A stretch of DNA of 64,000 nt from Microbacterium terricola (GTDB lineage: Bacteria > Actinomycetota > Actinomycetes > Actinomycetales > Microbacteriaceae), in assembly GCF_027943945.1 (NCBI RefSeq), contig NZ_AP027141.1:62001-126000 (forward strand), read 5' to 3'. The number at the start of each line of letters is the position of its first letter. The first letter of the stretch is position 1. Made by a program: the position numbers and the translations under genes. Positions 44,897-54,032 of this stretch are shown here, piece by piece. Under the pieces are notes generated by a model. That model was not told the DNA's origin, searched no databases, and saw only the letters and a program-made list of their open reading frames with translations.

Positions 44897-46360
44897 ATGA
44901 GTGCAGACACCCGCACCTTCCCCGAGAGCTTCCTGTTCGGAGCGGCCACGGCCGCCTTCCAGATCGAGGGTGCCGCGTTCGACGACGGTCGCCGCGCATC
45001 CATCTGGGACGCTTTCTCGCGCGTGCCCGGTGCCGTCATCCACGGCGACAACGGTGATGTCGCGTGCGACCACTACAACCTGTACCGGGACGACGTCGCG
45101 CTGATGAAGCGGATGGGCCTGCAGACGTACCGGTTCTCGACCTCCTGGTCGCGGGTGCGTCCGGACGGCGGTCCGCTCAACCCGAAGGGCGTCGACTTCT
45201 ACAGCCGCCTGGTCGACGAGCTGCTCGACGCCGACATCCTGCCCTGGCTGACCCTGTACCACTGGGATCTGCCGCAGGCACTGCAGGACAAGGGCGGCTG
45301 GACCGTCCGCGAGACCAGCGACCTGTTCACCGAGTACGCGCTCGACCTGCACGATGCCCTCGGTGACCGCGTGAAGGTGTGGACGACGCTCAACGAGCCG
45401 TGGTGCTCGTCGTTCCTCAGCTACACCGCCGGCATCCATGCTCCCGGCCACTACAGCAAGACCGAAGGACTGCTCGCGGCCCACCACCTGCTGCTCGGCC
45501 ACGGGCAGACGGTGCGCGAGCTGCGTGCCCGTGACGAGTCGCTCAACCTCGGCATCACGCTCAACCTCACGGTGCCCGACCCCGCCGACCCGTCCGACTC
45601 CCGCGACGTCGACGCCGCCCGCCGCATCGACGGGCAGTTCAATCGCTGGTTCCTCGACCCGATCTTCCTGGCGGCCTACCCGGCCGACACCGTCGAGGAC
45701 ATCCGTGAGGTCGACGCCGAGGCCGTGGAGGCTCTCGAGGCGGCCATCCGGCCGGGTGACCTGGAGACCATCGCGCAGCCGCTCGACAGCCTGGGCGTGA
45801 ACTACTACCACGGCGAGCTCGTCAGCGGCACGGTGCCGCAGCATCCGCTCGAATCCGGCGATGCGCCGACCGATCGCCCGGGCGGGTCGCCGTACCCGGC
45901 GGGCGACGGCATCCACAGCGTCGACCGGGGGCTGCGCCAGACGAACATGAACTGGGAGGTGCAGCCCGAGGGGCTCACCCGCGTGCTCCGCCGTGTCTGG
46001 GACGAATACGCGGCGCCCGTCGGCACCGCGCTGTACGTCACCGAGAACGGCGCGTCATACGACGACGAGCTCGTCGTCGAGGACGGCGACAAGCGCGTGC
46101 ACGACGCCGAGCGGGTCGACTTCCTGCGGGAGCACCTCGGTGCCATCCTCGATGCGGCCGACGCGGGCGTCGACGTGCGCGGTTACTTCTACTGGTCGTT
46201 CCTCGACAACTTCGAGTGGGCCTGGGGCTACGAGAAGCGGTTCGGCATCGTGCGGGTGGACTACGACACCCAGGAGCGTACGGTCAAGGACAGCGGCCGG
46301 GAGTACGCTCGCATCATCGGCGCCCGCGCGCTGGATCTCGCACACGCAACCGGATCCTGA
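44897..46360 (+). CDS. GH1 beta-glucosidase
   Basis: 487 residues, usual GH1 length. The acid/base is Glu167 in TLNEPW and the nucleophile Glu383 in VTENG. FLFGAATAAFQIEGAAFDDGR near the N-terminus and the YRFSTSWSRVRPDG block are typical. No signal peptide: it hydrolyses imported beta-glucosides, likely cellobiose, to glucose in the cytoplasm. It equals BglC of the Streptomyces ceb cluster in position and family. Confidence 0.93.
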   Translation: MSADTRTFPESFLFGAATAAFQIEGAAFDDGRRASIWDAFSRVPGAVIHGDNGDVACDHYNLYRDDVALMKRMGLQTYRFSTSWSRVRPDGGPLNPKGVDFYSRLVDELLDADILPWLTLYHWDLPQALQDKGGWTVRETSDLFTEYALDLHDALGDRVKVWTTLNEPWCSSFLSYTAGIHAPGHYSKTEGLLAAHHLLLGHGQTVRELRARDESLNLGITLNLTVPDPADPSDSRDVDAARRIDGQFNRWFLDPIFLAAYPADTVEDIREVDAEAVEALEAAIRPGDLETIAQPLDSLGVNYYHGELVSGTVPQHPLESGDAPTDRPGGSPYPAGDGIHSVDRGLRQTNMNWEVQPEGLTRVLRRVWDEYAAPVGTALYVTENGASYDDELVVEDGDKRVHDAERVDFLREHLGAILDAADAGVDVRGYFYWSFLDNFEWAWGYEKRFGIVRVDYDTQERTVKDSGREYARIIGARALDLAHATGS

Positions 46361-46390
46361 CCTTCGTGCCGTAACCCCGAAGGGCACCAG

Positions 46391-47404
46391 ATGAGCATCG
46401 ACGCCACCCGCGCAGCAGCCACGATCGAAGAGGTCGCGGCGGCGGCAGGAGTGTCGCGTTCGACGGTGTCGCGCGTGGTGAACGGCTCGACGTCGGTCAG
46501 CCCTGCGGCGCTGGAGGCGGTGCGCCGCGCCATCGCCGAGCTGCACTACGTGCCCAACCGCGCCGCTCGTTCGCTCGCGAGCAGGCAGACCCATGCCATC
46601 GCCCTGGTGGTCCCCGAGGACACGAGCCGGTTCTTCGGCGACCCGTTCTTCGCGGCGATCGTCTCCGGCATCAACGCGCGGATCAACAAATCGGACTTCG
46701 TGCTGAACCTGTTCATCGCCAGCGATGACCCCGGCGACAAAACCTCCACCTATCTCGCCAACGGCAGCGTCGACGGTGCGATCATCGTCTCGCACCACAC
46801 CAGCGACACCTTCATCGACCGGATCGCCGCGGCGGTGCCCGTGGTCTACGGCGGTCGCCCCGTGCGGGAGCGGGACCGCGACCACTACGTCGATGTCGAC
46901 AACGTCGCGGGTGGCCGAGACGCCACGCAGTACCTCATCGACAGGGGGCACCGTCGCATCGCGACGATCACCGGCCCGCTCACGATGCCCGCGGGCGTCG
47001 ACCGCCTGGAGGGGTTCCGTGACGCACTCGCCGAGGCCGGGCTGCAGGAGGCCGCCGTCGAGGACGGCGGGTTCACCACCGACGGCGGTGCGGCGGCGAT
47101 GCGCCGGATCCTCGACAAAGGCGAGGCGCCAGACGCACTCTTCATCGCCAGCGACCTGATGGCACGCGGCGCGCTGAGCGTGCTCGCCGCCGAGGGCCTC
47201 CGCGTGCCGCACGATGTCGCGATCGTCGGGTTCGACGATTCGCCGGTGGCCAGGAGTGTGCTGCCCGAGCTGACCACGATGCGCCAGCCGTCCTTCGCTC
47301 AGGGCGAGATGATGGCCGACATCCTGCTCGACCTGCTCGCCGGCCGCGACCCCCAGCACGTCACGATCCTCAACACCGAGCTCGTCGTCCGCGAATCGGC
47401 CTAG
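46391..47404 (+). CDS. cebR: LacI family repressor (CebR-like)
   Basis: 337 residues. Helix-turn-helix TIEEVAAAAGVSRSTVSRVVNGS, hinge helix YVPNRAARSLASRQT, then a sugar sensor domain (VALVVPEDTSRFFGDPFFAAI; DVAIVGFDDSPVARS). It lies last in the operon, 30 nt after the glucosidase, while Streptomyces cebR is separate and upstream. Three matching operators at the operon promoter support the name; binding is inferred. Confidence 0.88.
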   Translation: MSIDATRAAATIEEVAAAAGVSRSTVSRVVNGSTSVSPAALEAVRRAIAELHYVPNRAARSLASRQTHAIALVVPEDTSRFFGDPFFAAIVSGINARINKSDFVLNLFIASDDPGDKTSTYLANGSVDGAIIVSHHTSDTFIDRIAAAVPVVYGGRPVRERDRDHYVDVDNVAGGRDATQYLIDRGHRRIATITGPLTMPAGVDRLEGFRDALAEAGLQEAAVEDGGFTTDGGAAAMRRILDKGEAPDALFIASDLMARGALSVLAAEGLRVPHDVAIVGFDDSPVARSVLPELTTMRQPSFAQGEMMADILLDLLAGRDPQHVTILNTELVVRESA

Positions 47405-47419
47405 GCGGCGGTCAGGCGG

Positions 47420-48295
47420 TCAGGCGGTCGCGAGGATCGCGTTGTTCCAGGGGTCGGCGAAGGCGACGGTCCGCCCGTCGTCCTGCACGGCGACGCCGTG
47501 GTGGCGGAGTCGCTCGCCCAAGGCGCCGAGGGCGTCGGCGGACGGCAGTGCCAGGTCGACGCGACCGAGGCCCAGCGCCGGCATCCGAGGGCCGGCGCCT
47601 CGCGAGTTCCACACGTTCATCGCCATGTGGTGGTGGTACCCGCCGGCGCTGACGAACAGCGCCTGATTGCCGAGGGCGGCCGTGGTGTCGAACCCGAGCG
47701 CGTCGACGTAGAACGCGCGGGCCGTCGCCACGTCTCCCACCGAGAGATGCACGTGCCCGACGGTCGCCGCGTCATGAGCGGTCGCGCCGATTGCCGCCTC
47801 CTCGGTGAGGTGCTCGTCGAGGAACGCGTTCGGGTCGAGATACAGGGTGTCCATCTCGATCTGGCCGTGCGTCCACGACCAGGAGGTGCGGTCCCTGTCC
47901 CAGTACAGTTCGATCCCGTTGCCCTCGGGGTCGGTGAAGTAGAACGCCTGGCTCACCAGGTGGTCCGCGCTGCCGGTGAAGGTGCCCGGCGCGTGCCGCG
48001 CGACCGAGTACAGCGCGGCCGCGAGTGCGCCCTGGCTCTCGAACAGGATCGCGGTGTGGAACAGGCCGGCCGACCCGGGGGCCGCATGACGCAGCGCCGG
48101 CTCGTGCCGCAGGATCACGATCGGCCGGCCGGCGCGTCCGAGGGTGACCGCGTCGCCGGCAGCATCGAGCACCTCGAGGGTGACGACATCCCGGTAGTAG
48201 CGGGTCATCGCGTCGAGGTCGCCGACGAGCAGAGTGACGGCGCCCATCGCGGTGGCGGCGTCGATGCGCTCGGCGGCGGGATGCTGTGCATTCAT
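47420..48295 (-). CDS. Two-domain VOC protein (CatE-like extradiol dioxygenase family)
   Basis: 291 residues made of two VOC domains. First: AMGAVTLLVGDLDAMTRYYRDVVTLEV; second: VGHVHLSVGDVATARAFYVDALGFDTT, with HHHMAMNVWNSRGAG bearing metal-ligand His residues. Metal ligands in the pattern H..Y/H..E are consistent with a ring-cleaving catechol dioxygenase or a relative. A 14-bp palindrome overlaps its start codon. It may protect from quinones or electrophiles like CatE in Bacillus, but this is inference. Confidence 0.82.
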   Translation of the reverse strand: MNAQHPAAERIDAATAMGAVTLLVGDLDAMTRYYRDVVTLEVLDAAGDAVTLGRAGRPIVILRHEPALRHAAPGSAGLFHTAILFESQGALAAALYSVARHAPGTFTGSADHLVSQAFYFTDPEGNGIELYWDRDRTSWSWTHGQIEMDTLYLDPNAFLDEHLTEEAAIGATAHDAATVGHVHLSVGDVATARAFYVDALGFDTTAALGNQALFVSAGGYHHHMAMNVWNSRGAGPRMPALGLGRVDLALPSADALGALGERLRHHGVAVQDDGRTVAFADPWNNAILATA

Positions 48296-48302
48296 ATGAA
48301 TG
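48289..48302. promoter_or_regulatory. Palindrome over the start codon of the CatE-like gene
   Basis: CATTCATATGAATG is a perfect 14-bp palindrome and AT-rich, unlike its surroundings. It contains the ATG of the CatE-like gene (start at 48295). It fits a small dimeric repressor such as MarR or HxlR; no such gene adjoins, so the regulator would act in trans. Confidence 0.5.
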
Positions 48303-48344
48303 AGAACCTCCCGCCTCCGCCGCTCATTCCCGTCGGCGACCGTC

Positions 48345-49682
48345 TCAGTCGCGCGGAGCGTCGCCGCCGAGCTGGCCGATGGGCACGATCGGGCCGCCGT
48401 CGTCGGCGCCCGTCTTGCGCCACCGCGCGATGAGATTGCCGAGGTGGTAGATGACCAGGGCTGCGAACGTGCCGAGGACGATGCCGCCCAGCTCGATGCC
48501 CGGTGCCTTGATGACGAAGCCTGCGATCGCGATCACGAGCGCCACGGCGCCGGTGTACTGGTTCACCGGGCGCGACAGGTCGACCTGGTTGTCGACCCAG
48601 ATCTTGATGCCGATGATGCCGATGAGTCCGTACAGCGCGGTGGTGACGCCCCCGAGCACTCCGGCCGGGATGGAGTTGAACAGCGCGCCGACGACCGGCG
48701 AGAACGCCAGGAGGGTCGCGAAGATGCCCGCGACCCAGTACACGGCGGTCGAGTACACGCGGGTGGCCGCCATGACGCCGATGTTCTCGCCATAGGTCGT
48801 CGTGCCCGAGCCCCCGAAGGCGCCGGCGATGGTGGTGGCGATGCCGTCGGCGAGGAGCGCGCGTCCGGTCTGCGCATTCACCGACGAGTCGGTCATCGTC
48901 GCGACGCCGCGGACGTGCCCGACGTTCTCGGCGATCAGCACGAGCACGACGGGGAGGAACATCGCGATGGTCGACCATGTGCCGGGCGAGACGAAGTCGG
49001 GGAACTGGAAGGGCGGCAGGCCGATCCACTGTCCGTCCTCCATGAGCTTGTTGACGGCGGTGAAGTCGACCTCGCCTCGGATGAGGGCGACGACGTAGCC
49101 GACGATGACGCCCAGGAAGATCGAGATCCGTCCGAGGAAGCCGCGGAAGAGCACGCTGAACAGGACGACCGAGGCGAGCGTGATCGTCGCCGTCACGGCA
49201 CCGAGCTGGAAGTTCTGCCAGGCCACGGGTGCGAGGTTGAATCCGATGAGGGCGACGATCGTGCCGGATACGACCGGCGGCATGAGCTTGTTGACCCAGC
49301 CGAGTCCGGCGAACTGGACGACGAGTCCGACGATCGCCAGCAGCACGCCGACGGCGACGATGCCGGCCAGCGCCGAGCCCATTCCTGCGGATGCGGTCGC
49401 TGCGGTGACCGGTGCGATGAACGCGAAGGAGGACCCGAGGTAGCTCGGCAGCTTGTTCCGTGTGATCAGGAGGAACAGCATCGTCCCGACGCCGGAGAAC
49501 AGCAGGGTGGTCGAGACGGGGAAGCCGGTGATCGAGGGCACCAGGAACGTCGCGCCGAACATGGCGACCACGTGCTGCAGCCCGATGGCGATCGTCGCCC
49601 CCGCGTTCAGTCTCTCGTCGGGCTTGACGACGGCGCCGGGCGCGACGGTGCGGCCGTCGCCGTGCAGGGTCCAGGTGGGCAT
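48345..49682 (-). CDS. NCS2 family uracil/xanthine permease
   Basis: 445 residues and about twelve to fourteen helices. GLQHVVAMFGATFLVPSITGFPVSTTLLFSGVGTML and PVVSGTIVALIGFNLAP are NCS2 (SLC23) signatures, with GTTTYGENIGVMAATRVYS carrying the substrate-binding Glu. It takes up uracil or xanthine-type bases with protons. It is downstream of purC on the same strand (27-bp gap), so uptake and synthesis may share control. Confidence 0.9.
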   Translation of the reverse strand: MPTWTLHGDGRTVAPGAVVKPDERLNAGATIAIGLQHVVAMFGATFLVPSITGFPVSTTLLFSGVGTMLFLLITRNKLPSYLGSSFAFIAPVTAATASAGMGSALAGIVAVGVLLAIVGLVVQFAGLGWVNKLMPPVVSGTIVALIGFNLAPVAWQNFQLGAVTATITLASVVLFSVLFRGFLGRISIFLGVIVGYVVALIRGEVDFTAVNKLMEDGQWIGLPPFQFPDFVSPGTWSTIAMFLPVVLVLIAENVGHVRGVATMTDSSVNAQTGRALLADGIATTIAGAFGGSGTTTYGENIGVMAATRVYSTAVYWVAGIFATLLAFSPVVGALFNSIPAGVLGGVTTALYGLIGIIGIKIWVDNQVDLSRPVNQYTGAVALVIAIAGFVIKAPGIELGGIVLGTFAALVIYHLGNLIARWRKTGADDGGPIVPIGQLGGDAPRD

Positions 49683-49709
49683 GGCGGGCTCCTCAGATGG
49701 TGGGGCGGG

Positions 49710-50609
49710 TCAGTCGCGGGTGAGCAGGTCGAGCAGCTCGCGGTAGCGGGCGGCGGTGCGCTCGACGATCTCGGCGGGCAGCTCGGGCGGGGTGCCCTGC
49801 TTGTCCCACTCTGCGGCGAGCCAGTCGCGGACGATCTGCTTGTCGAAGCTCGCCATCCGCTCCGCGGGGGTGGTCCCCGCGCGCCAGGCGGCGGCATCCC
49901 AGTAGCGCGACGAGTCGCTGGTCAGCACCTCGTCGCCGAGGGTGAGCACGCCGTCCGCATCCCGGCCGAACTCGAACTTGGTGTCGGCGAGGATCAGCCC
50001 GTGCTCCTCGGCGGTCGCCGCAGCGCGGGTGTAGATCTCCAGCGACAGGTCGCGCAGCTCGGCCGCCGTCTCGGCGCCGACCAGCTCCACGGCCTGCTCG
50101 AACGAGATGTTCTCGTCGTGCTCGCCCATGGGCGCCTTGAACGCGGGGGTGAAGATCGGGGCGGGCAGGCGGTCGCCGTTGGCGAGGCCCCCGGGCAGGG
50201 CGATGCCGCACACGGTTCCGTTCGCGGTGTACTCGGCCCACCCGGAGCCGGTGAGGTAGCCGCGCACGACGCACTCGATCGGCTGCATGTCGAGACGGCG
50301 CACCCGCATCGCGCGGCCGCGGACAGCATCCGGGATCGGGCCGTCGACGAGGTGGTTCGGGATGGTGCGTCCGCCGTCGCCGCCGGCGAGCCGGGCGAAC
50401 CACCACAGGCTGAGTGTCGTGAGCAGCACGCCCTTGTCGGGGATGCCGGGGCTGAGCACGTGATCGAAGGCCGACACGCGGTCGCTGGCGACCACCAGCA
50501 GCGCGGTGTCCGCGGCATCCGACCCGGCGGCGTCGGACGGGGCGTAGAGGTCGCGCACCTTGCCGGAGTAGACGTGTCGCCAGCCGGGCAGGTCGATGGG
50601 GGAGGTCAC
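49710..50609 (-). CDS. purC: SAICAR synthetase
   Basis: 299 residues, type with a eukaryote-like longer form. It joins CAIR and aspartate to SAICAR. HVYSGKVRDLY at the N-terminus, DRVSAFDHVLSPGIPDKG, LDMQPIECVVRGYLTGSGW, and ILADTKFEFG are present. GTG start with a weak GAAGAT box 6 nt upstream, so possibly leaderless. Confidence 0.95.
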   Translation of the reverse strand: MTSPIDLPGWRHVYSGKVRDLYAPSDAAGSDAADTALLVVASDRVSAFDHVLSPGIPDKGVLLTTLSLWWFARLAGGDGGRTIPNHLVDGPIPDAVRGRAMRVRRLDMQPIECVVRGYLTGSGWAEYTANGTVCGIALPGGLANGDRLPAPIFTPAFKAPMGEHDENISFEQAVELVGAETAAELRDLSLEIYTRAAATAEEHGLILADTKFEFGRDADGVLTLGDEVLTSDSSRYWDAAAWRAGTTPAERMASFDKQIVRDWLAAEWDKQGTPPELPAEIVERTAARYRELLDLLTRD

Positions 50610-50665
50610 GGGACCATCTTCCCACCCAGGGCGTGTCCGCCCGTGGAGCGAAATCTTCCCCTCGT

Positions 50666-50687
50666 GTTCACCTCATGTTCGAGGGCC
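50666..50687 (+). promoter_or_regulatory. Possible PHO box
   Basis: Two adjacent 11-nt units beginning GTTC: GTTCACCTCAT and GTTCGAGGGCC. The first matches the GTTCACC-type direct repeat known for PhoP in Streptomyces; the second keeps only GTTC. It lies 44-65 nt before the start codon of the lamin-tail protein, a sensible place for an activator. Confidence 0.45.
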
Positions 50688-50730
50688 GCTGTCAGGGTGG
50701 CGCGGACCCCCGTTCCCGACGAAGGATCCC

Positions 50731-53586
50731 ATGGCCCCCCACTCGAGCCCGCGCGCCCGGCGCCCGCTCTCGCTCCTCCTGGCACTGACCATCGGCGTCG
50801 CGCCCGCCCTCGCCGTGCCCGCTCTCGCGCTCGCCGCAGAGCCGGCCGGCGGCATCGTCATCAACGAGGTCGAATCGAGCGGCAGCGAGGCCGACTGGGT
50901 CGAGCTCACCAACACGTCGGCCACGTCCATCGACATCGGCGGCTACATCCTCAAGGACGACAACGACGGCCGCACGCTCGCCGTCGCGCCGGGCGCCGTC
51001 GTCGCTCCGGGCGAGTTCGTCGCGGTCACTGTCGACACGACAGGCGGCTTCGGCCTGGGCGGCGCCGACAAGGCGCGGGTCTACCTGCCGGGCGGGCAGA
51101 CGCTGGTCGACGAGTACTCGTGGACCGCGCACGCCGCGGCGACGTGGGGCCGGTGCCCCGACGGCGTCGGCGAGTTCGTGCTCACCGATGCGCCGACCAA
51201 GGGTGCAGCGAACGACTGCCCGGCGGTCGAGCCGCAGCCGAGCGCGTCGCCGACCGGCTCGCCCAGTGCGTCTCCGTCACCCACGCCCACCTCGACGACG
51301 GCGCCGATAACCGGGATCGTGATCAACGAGGTCGAGTCCAACGGCGACGACACCGACTGGGTCGAGCTCTTCAACACCGGCACGGCCACCGTCGACCTGT
51401 CGGGCGCGCTCTTCCGTGACGGCGATCCGACCCACGCGTTCTACCCGCTGCCGGCCGGCAGCAGCATCCCCGCCGGCGGGTTCCTCGTCATCGACGGGGT
51501 CTCCGGAACGCAGCCCGGCTTCGACTTCGGCCTCGGCGGCGCCGACAGCGCCTCGGTGTTCGCCTCGGACGCGACGACCGTGATCGCGAGCTACAGCTGG
51601 ACGTCGCACGCCGACGTCACCTATGGCCGCTGCCCCGACGGCACCGGCGCGATCACCACCACCACGACCTCGACCAAGGGCACCGCGAACGACTGCAGAC
51701 TGCCGGTGCGCATCAACGAGGTGGAGTCCAGCGGCGGCACTCCCGGCGACTGGATCGAGCTCGTCAACGTGGGCGATGTCACGGTGGACCTCGACGGCCT
51801 CGTCGTCACCGACAGCGACCCGTCGCACACGTTCACCGTGCCGGCCGGGACGACCCTCGCCGCCGGTAGCTTCCTGGTGCTCGACGAGCTCGTCGGAGCC
51901 GAGGGCGACTTCGACTTCGGACTGGGCGGTGGCGACACCGTGCGGCTGCTCTCGGACGGCGCCGTCGTGGACGAGTACACGTGGGCCGCGCATGCGGCAG
52001 TCACCTACGGCCGCTGCCCCGACGGGACCGGCGAGTTCGCGGTCACCGCGGTGAGCACCCCCGGCGCCGAGAACGTGTGCGCCGGCGTGCTGGTGCCGCA
52101 GGCCTGGCCGGGCGGCGCCTCCGTCGAGGTGCTCGACGAGGAGGCGACCTTCGGCGGCGACCTGAGCGGTGTCGACGTCGACGGCGACGTGCTGTGGGCC
52201 GTCGACAACGGCGGGGGCATCCTGCACAAGCTGGTGCCGGCCGGCGACGGCTGGGCGCAGGCCACCGGATGGGTCGGCGGCAGGACGTTGCGCTACCCGG
52301 GCGGGGCCGGCACGGTCGACTCTGAAGGCGTGACCGTGACGGATGCGGGTGCCACCGGCGGCGTCTACGTCTCGAGCGAGCGCAACAACGCGGCGAGCGG
52401 AGTGAGTCGTCCGTCCGTGCTGCGCTTCGACGTGTCGGGCACCGGGGCGGAGCTCACGGCCACCGCCGAGTGGAACCTCGCGGCCGACTTCCCCGGTCTC
52501 GGAGCCAATCAGGGGCTCGAGGGGATCACCTGGATCCCCGATTCCTTCCTGGTCTCCGAGGGCTTCGTCGACGAGCGCTCGGGCGCCGCCTACGACCCGG
52601 CCTCGCTCCCGGCGCACGGGGGCGGCCTCTTCTTCATCGGGGTCGAGGGAACCGCGTCGGTGTACGCCTACGCCCTGGCCGGCGACGGTTCGACCGCGCG
52701 GATCGCGACGATCGCCACCGACTTCGCCCTGGTCGCCGACGTGCAGTTCGACCCGGAGCGCGCCGCGCTGTGGGTCGCATGCGACGAGGCCTGCGACGGC
52801 CAGACAGCGACGTACGAGGTCGACACCGACGGCGCCTTCGCGGTGACGACCCTCTACGCCCGCCCTGCGGGCATGGCGAACATCGCGAACGAGGGCTTCG
52901 CCATCGCGCCGCAGTCGTCATGCGTCGACGGGCGCAAGGCGACGTTCTACGCCGACGACGCCGATACCGACGGGTTCTCGCTGCGGCGCGGATCGATCGA
53001 CTGCGCCGAGCTGCCGGGTGAGCCGGTCGACCCGGAGGAGCCGGTGGACCCGGGCGAGCCGGTCGATCCGGGTGAGCCGGTCGATCCGGGTGAGCCGGGC
53101 ACCGGCGAGCCCGGAACCGACGAGCCGGAGACGGGCACGCCCGACCCGGACCTGGGCGCCTCGGACGGCCCGGGTGCGATCGACCCGGATGAGCTCACCG
53201 ATGCGACGCGCGGCGGCCTCGCCGGCCCGGCCTCGGCGAACCCGGGCGAGACCATCACGTTCAGCCTCGGCGCCGACCACGCCGGTCAGGCGCTGCGGGT
53301 CTGGCTGCACTCCACGCCGCAGCTGATCGCGACACCGACCGCCGATGCGACGGGCTCGTTCGCCGTCACCATCCCTCGCACCGCGCCGGTCGGCGCGCAC
53401 CGGGTGGTCGTGACCGACACGCAGGGGGAGCTGGTCGGCTGGACCGAGCTCACGATCGTACCGCTGGCCGCGACCGGGTCGACCGTGACGTCTGCGGAGC
53501 TCGGCGGCGCGGCAGCGCTCGGCACGCTCGCCCTTGTCGCCGGCCTCGCTGCGCTCACGGTCCGCCGCCGCATCCGCTCGGCCTGA
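50731..53586 (+). CDS. Wall-anchored protein: three lamin-tail domains plus esterase-like propeller
   Basis: 951 residues, ATG after GAAGGA. Signal peptide to about residue 35. Three lamin-tail domains start near residues 39 (IVINEVESSGSEADWVEL), 195 and 326, each ending with YGRCPDGTG/WGRCPDGVG. Residues 454-760 form a beta-propeller of the esterase-like/phytase-like type (SGVDVDGDVLWAVDNGGGIL; QGLEGITWI). A Pro-Glu-Asp linker with GEPVDP repeats, a beta domain, then LAATG at 912-916, a membrane helix and RRRIRSA follow, as for class E sortase substrates. Lamin-tail domains often accompany secreted nucleases and phosphatases. Confidence 0.83.
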   Translation: MAPHSSPRARRPLSLLLALTIGVAPALAVPALALAAEPAGGIVINEVESSGSEADWVELTNTSATSIDIGGYILKDDNDGRTLAVAPGAVVAPGEFVAVTVDTTGGFGLGGADKARVYLPGGQTLVDEYSWTAHAAATWGRCPDGVGEFVLTDAPTKGAANDCPAVEPQPSASPTGSPSASPSPTPTSTTAPITGIVINEVESNGDDTDWVELFNTGTATVDLSGALFRDGDPTHAFYPLPAGSSIPAGGFLVIDGVSGTQPGFDFGLGGADSASVFASDATTVIASYSWTSHADVTYGRCPDGTGAITTTTTSTKGTANDCRLPVRINEVESSGGTPGDWIELVNVGDVTVDLDGLVVTDSDPSHTFTVPAGTTLAAGSFLVLDELVGAEGDFDFGLGGGDTVRLLSDGAVVDEYTWAAHAAVTYGRCPDGTGEFAVTAVSTPGAENVCAGVLVPQAWPGGASVEVLDEEATFGGDLSGVDVDGDVLWAVDNGGGILHKLVPAGDGWAQATGWVGGRTLRYPGGAGTVDSEGVTVTDAGATGGVYVSSERNNAASGVSRPSVLRFDVSGTGAELTATAEWNLAADFPGLGANQGLEGITWIPDSFLVSEGFVDERSGAAYDPASLPAHGGGLFFIGVEGTASVYAYALAGDGSTARIATIATDFALVADVQFDPERAALWVACDEACDGQTATYEVDTDGAFAVTTLYARPAGMANIANEGFAIAPQSSCVDGRKATFYADDADTDGFSLRRGSIDCAELPGEPVDPEEPVDPGEPVDPGEPVDPGEPGTGEPGTDEPETGTPDPDLGASDGPGAIDPDELTDATRGGLAGPASANPGETITFSLGADHAGQALRVWLHSTPQLIATPTADATGSFAVTIPRTAPVGAHRVVVTDTQGELVGWTELTIVPLAATGSTVTSAELGGAAALGTLALVAGLAALTVRRRIRSA
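53017..53097 (+). repeat. 18-bp tandem repeat in the linker of the lamin-tail protein
   Basis: About 4.5 copies of an 18-bp unit encoding GEPVDP (one copy has EEPVDP) make the wall-spanning Pro-rich linker. Two units are nearly identical in DNA, so the array could vary in length by slippage while keeping the frame. Confidence 0.8.
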
Positions 53587-53619
53587 GCCGAGGGCGGGCG
53601 CGGGCGCGCCGGGCTCAGG
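53582..53619. terminator. Bidirectional terminator-like inverted repeat
   Basis: Arms 53582-53589 (CCTGAGCC) and 53612-53619 (GGCTCAGG) are perfect over 8 bp around a 22-nt GC-rich spacer. Each arm contains the stop codon of one of the two convergent genes. Confidence 0.5.
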
Positions 53620-53980
53620 GGGTGATCGCGTCGACGTAGGCGAACGCCTCGGCGGTCAGCGGCGGCCATGCGACCGCGCGGTCCGGGCCGACGACGATCC
53701 ACTCGCGCAGCGTCCGATCGCGGATCACCATGCGCTCGACCTCGCCGGCCGCGACGAGCTCGTCCGCCCGCGCCGCGGGGACCTTCACGACGAGGGCGCC
53801 CCGGTATCCGACGAAGGCGAACACCTTGCCGCGGATCCGGAGGCCTTCGCTCCCGAACATCGGCCCGATGTCGACCCCCTCGCGCGGGAGGTACTCCGCG
53901 GCGACAGGGTCGAAGATCTCGTGTGCGAGCAGCCGCGACCCCCGCTCGCCGTCGTCGACCGCTGGTGCGTCGTCCGCCAT
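53615..53980 (-). CDS. TfoX N-terminal domain protein
   Basis: 121 residues. VDIGPMFGSEGLRIRGKVFAFVGYRGALVVKVP is the TfoX/Sxy N-terminal domain core. In gammaproteobacteria Sxy controls competence; small actinobacterial single-domain versions are uncharacterised. ATG at 53980 is chosen over longer frames with no conserved sequence upstream. It may be a plain binding fold; no DNA uptake genes are near. Confidence 0.75.
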   Translation of the reverse strand: MADDAPAVDDGERGSRLLAHEIFDPVAAEYLPREGVDIGPMFGSEGLRIRGKVFAFVGYRGALVVKVPAARADELVAAGEVERMVIRDRTLREWIVVGPDRAVAWPPLTAEAFAYVDAITP

Positions 53981-54032
53981 GCCGGTCAAGATACCCCGCC
54001 CGAGCGGGCCCTGCCCCTCCCGCACTGAGGTA

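Noticed and set aside
48300..51419. A 1039-codon plus-strand frame over the NCS2 permease and purC
   Set aside because: It runs antisense to two clear genes, is rich in Arg/Gly/Asp and has no recognisable domain.
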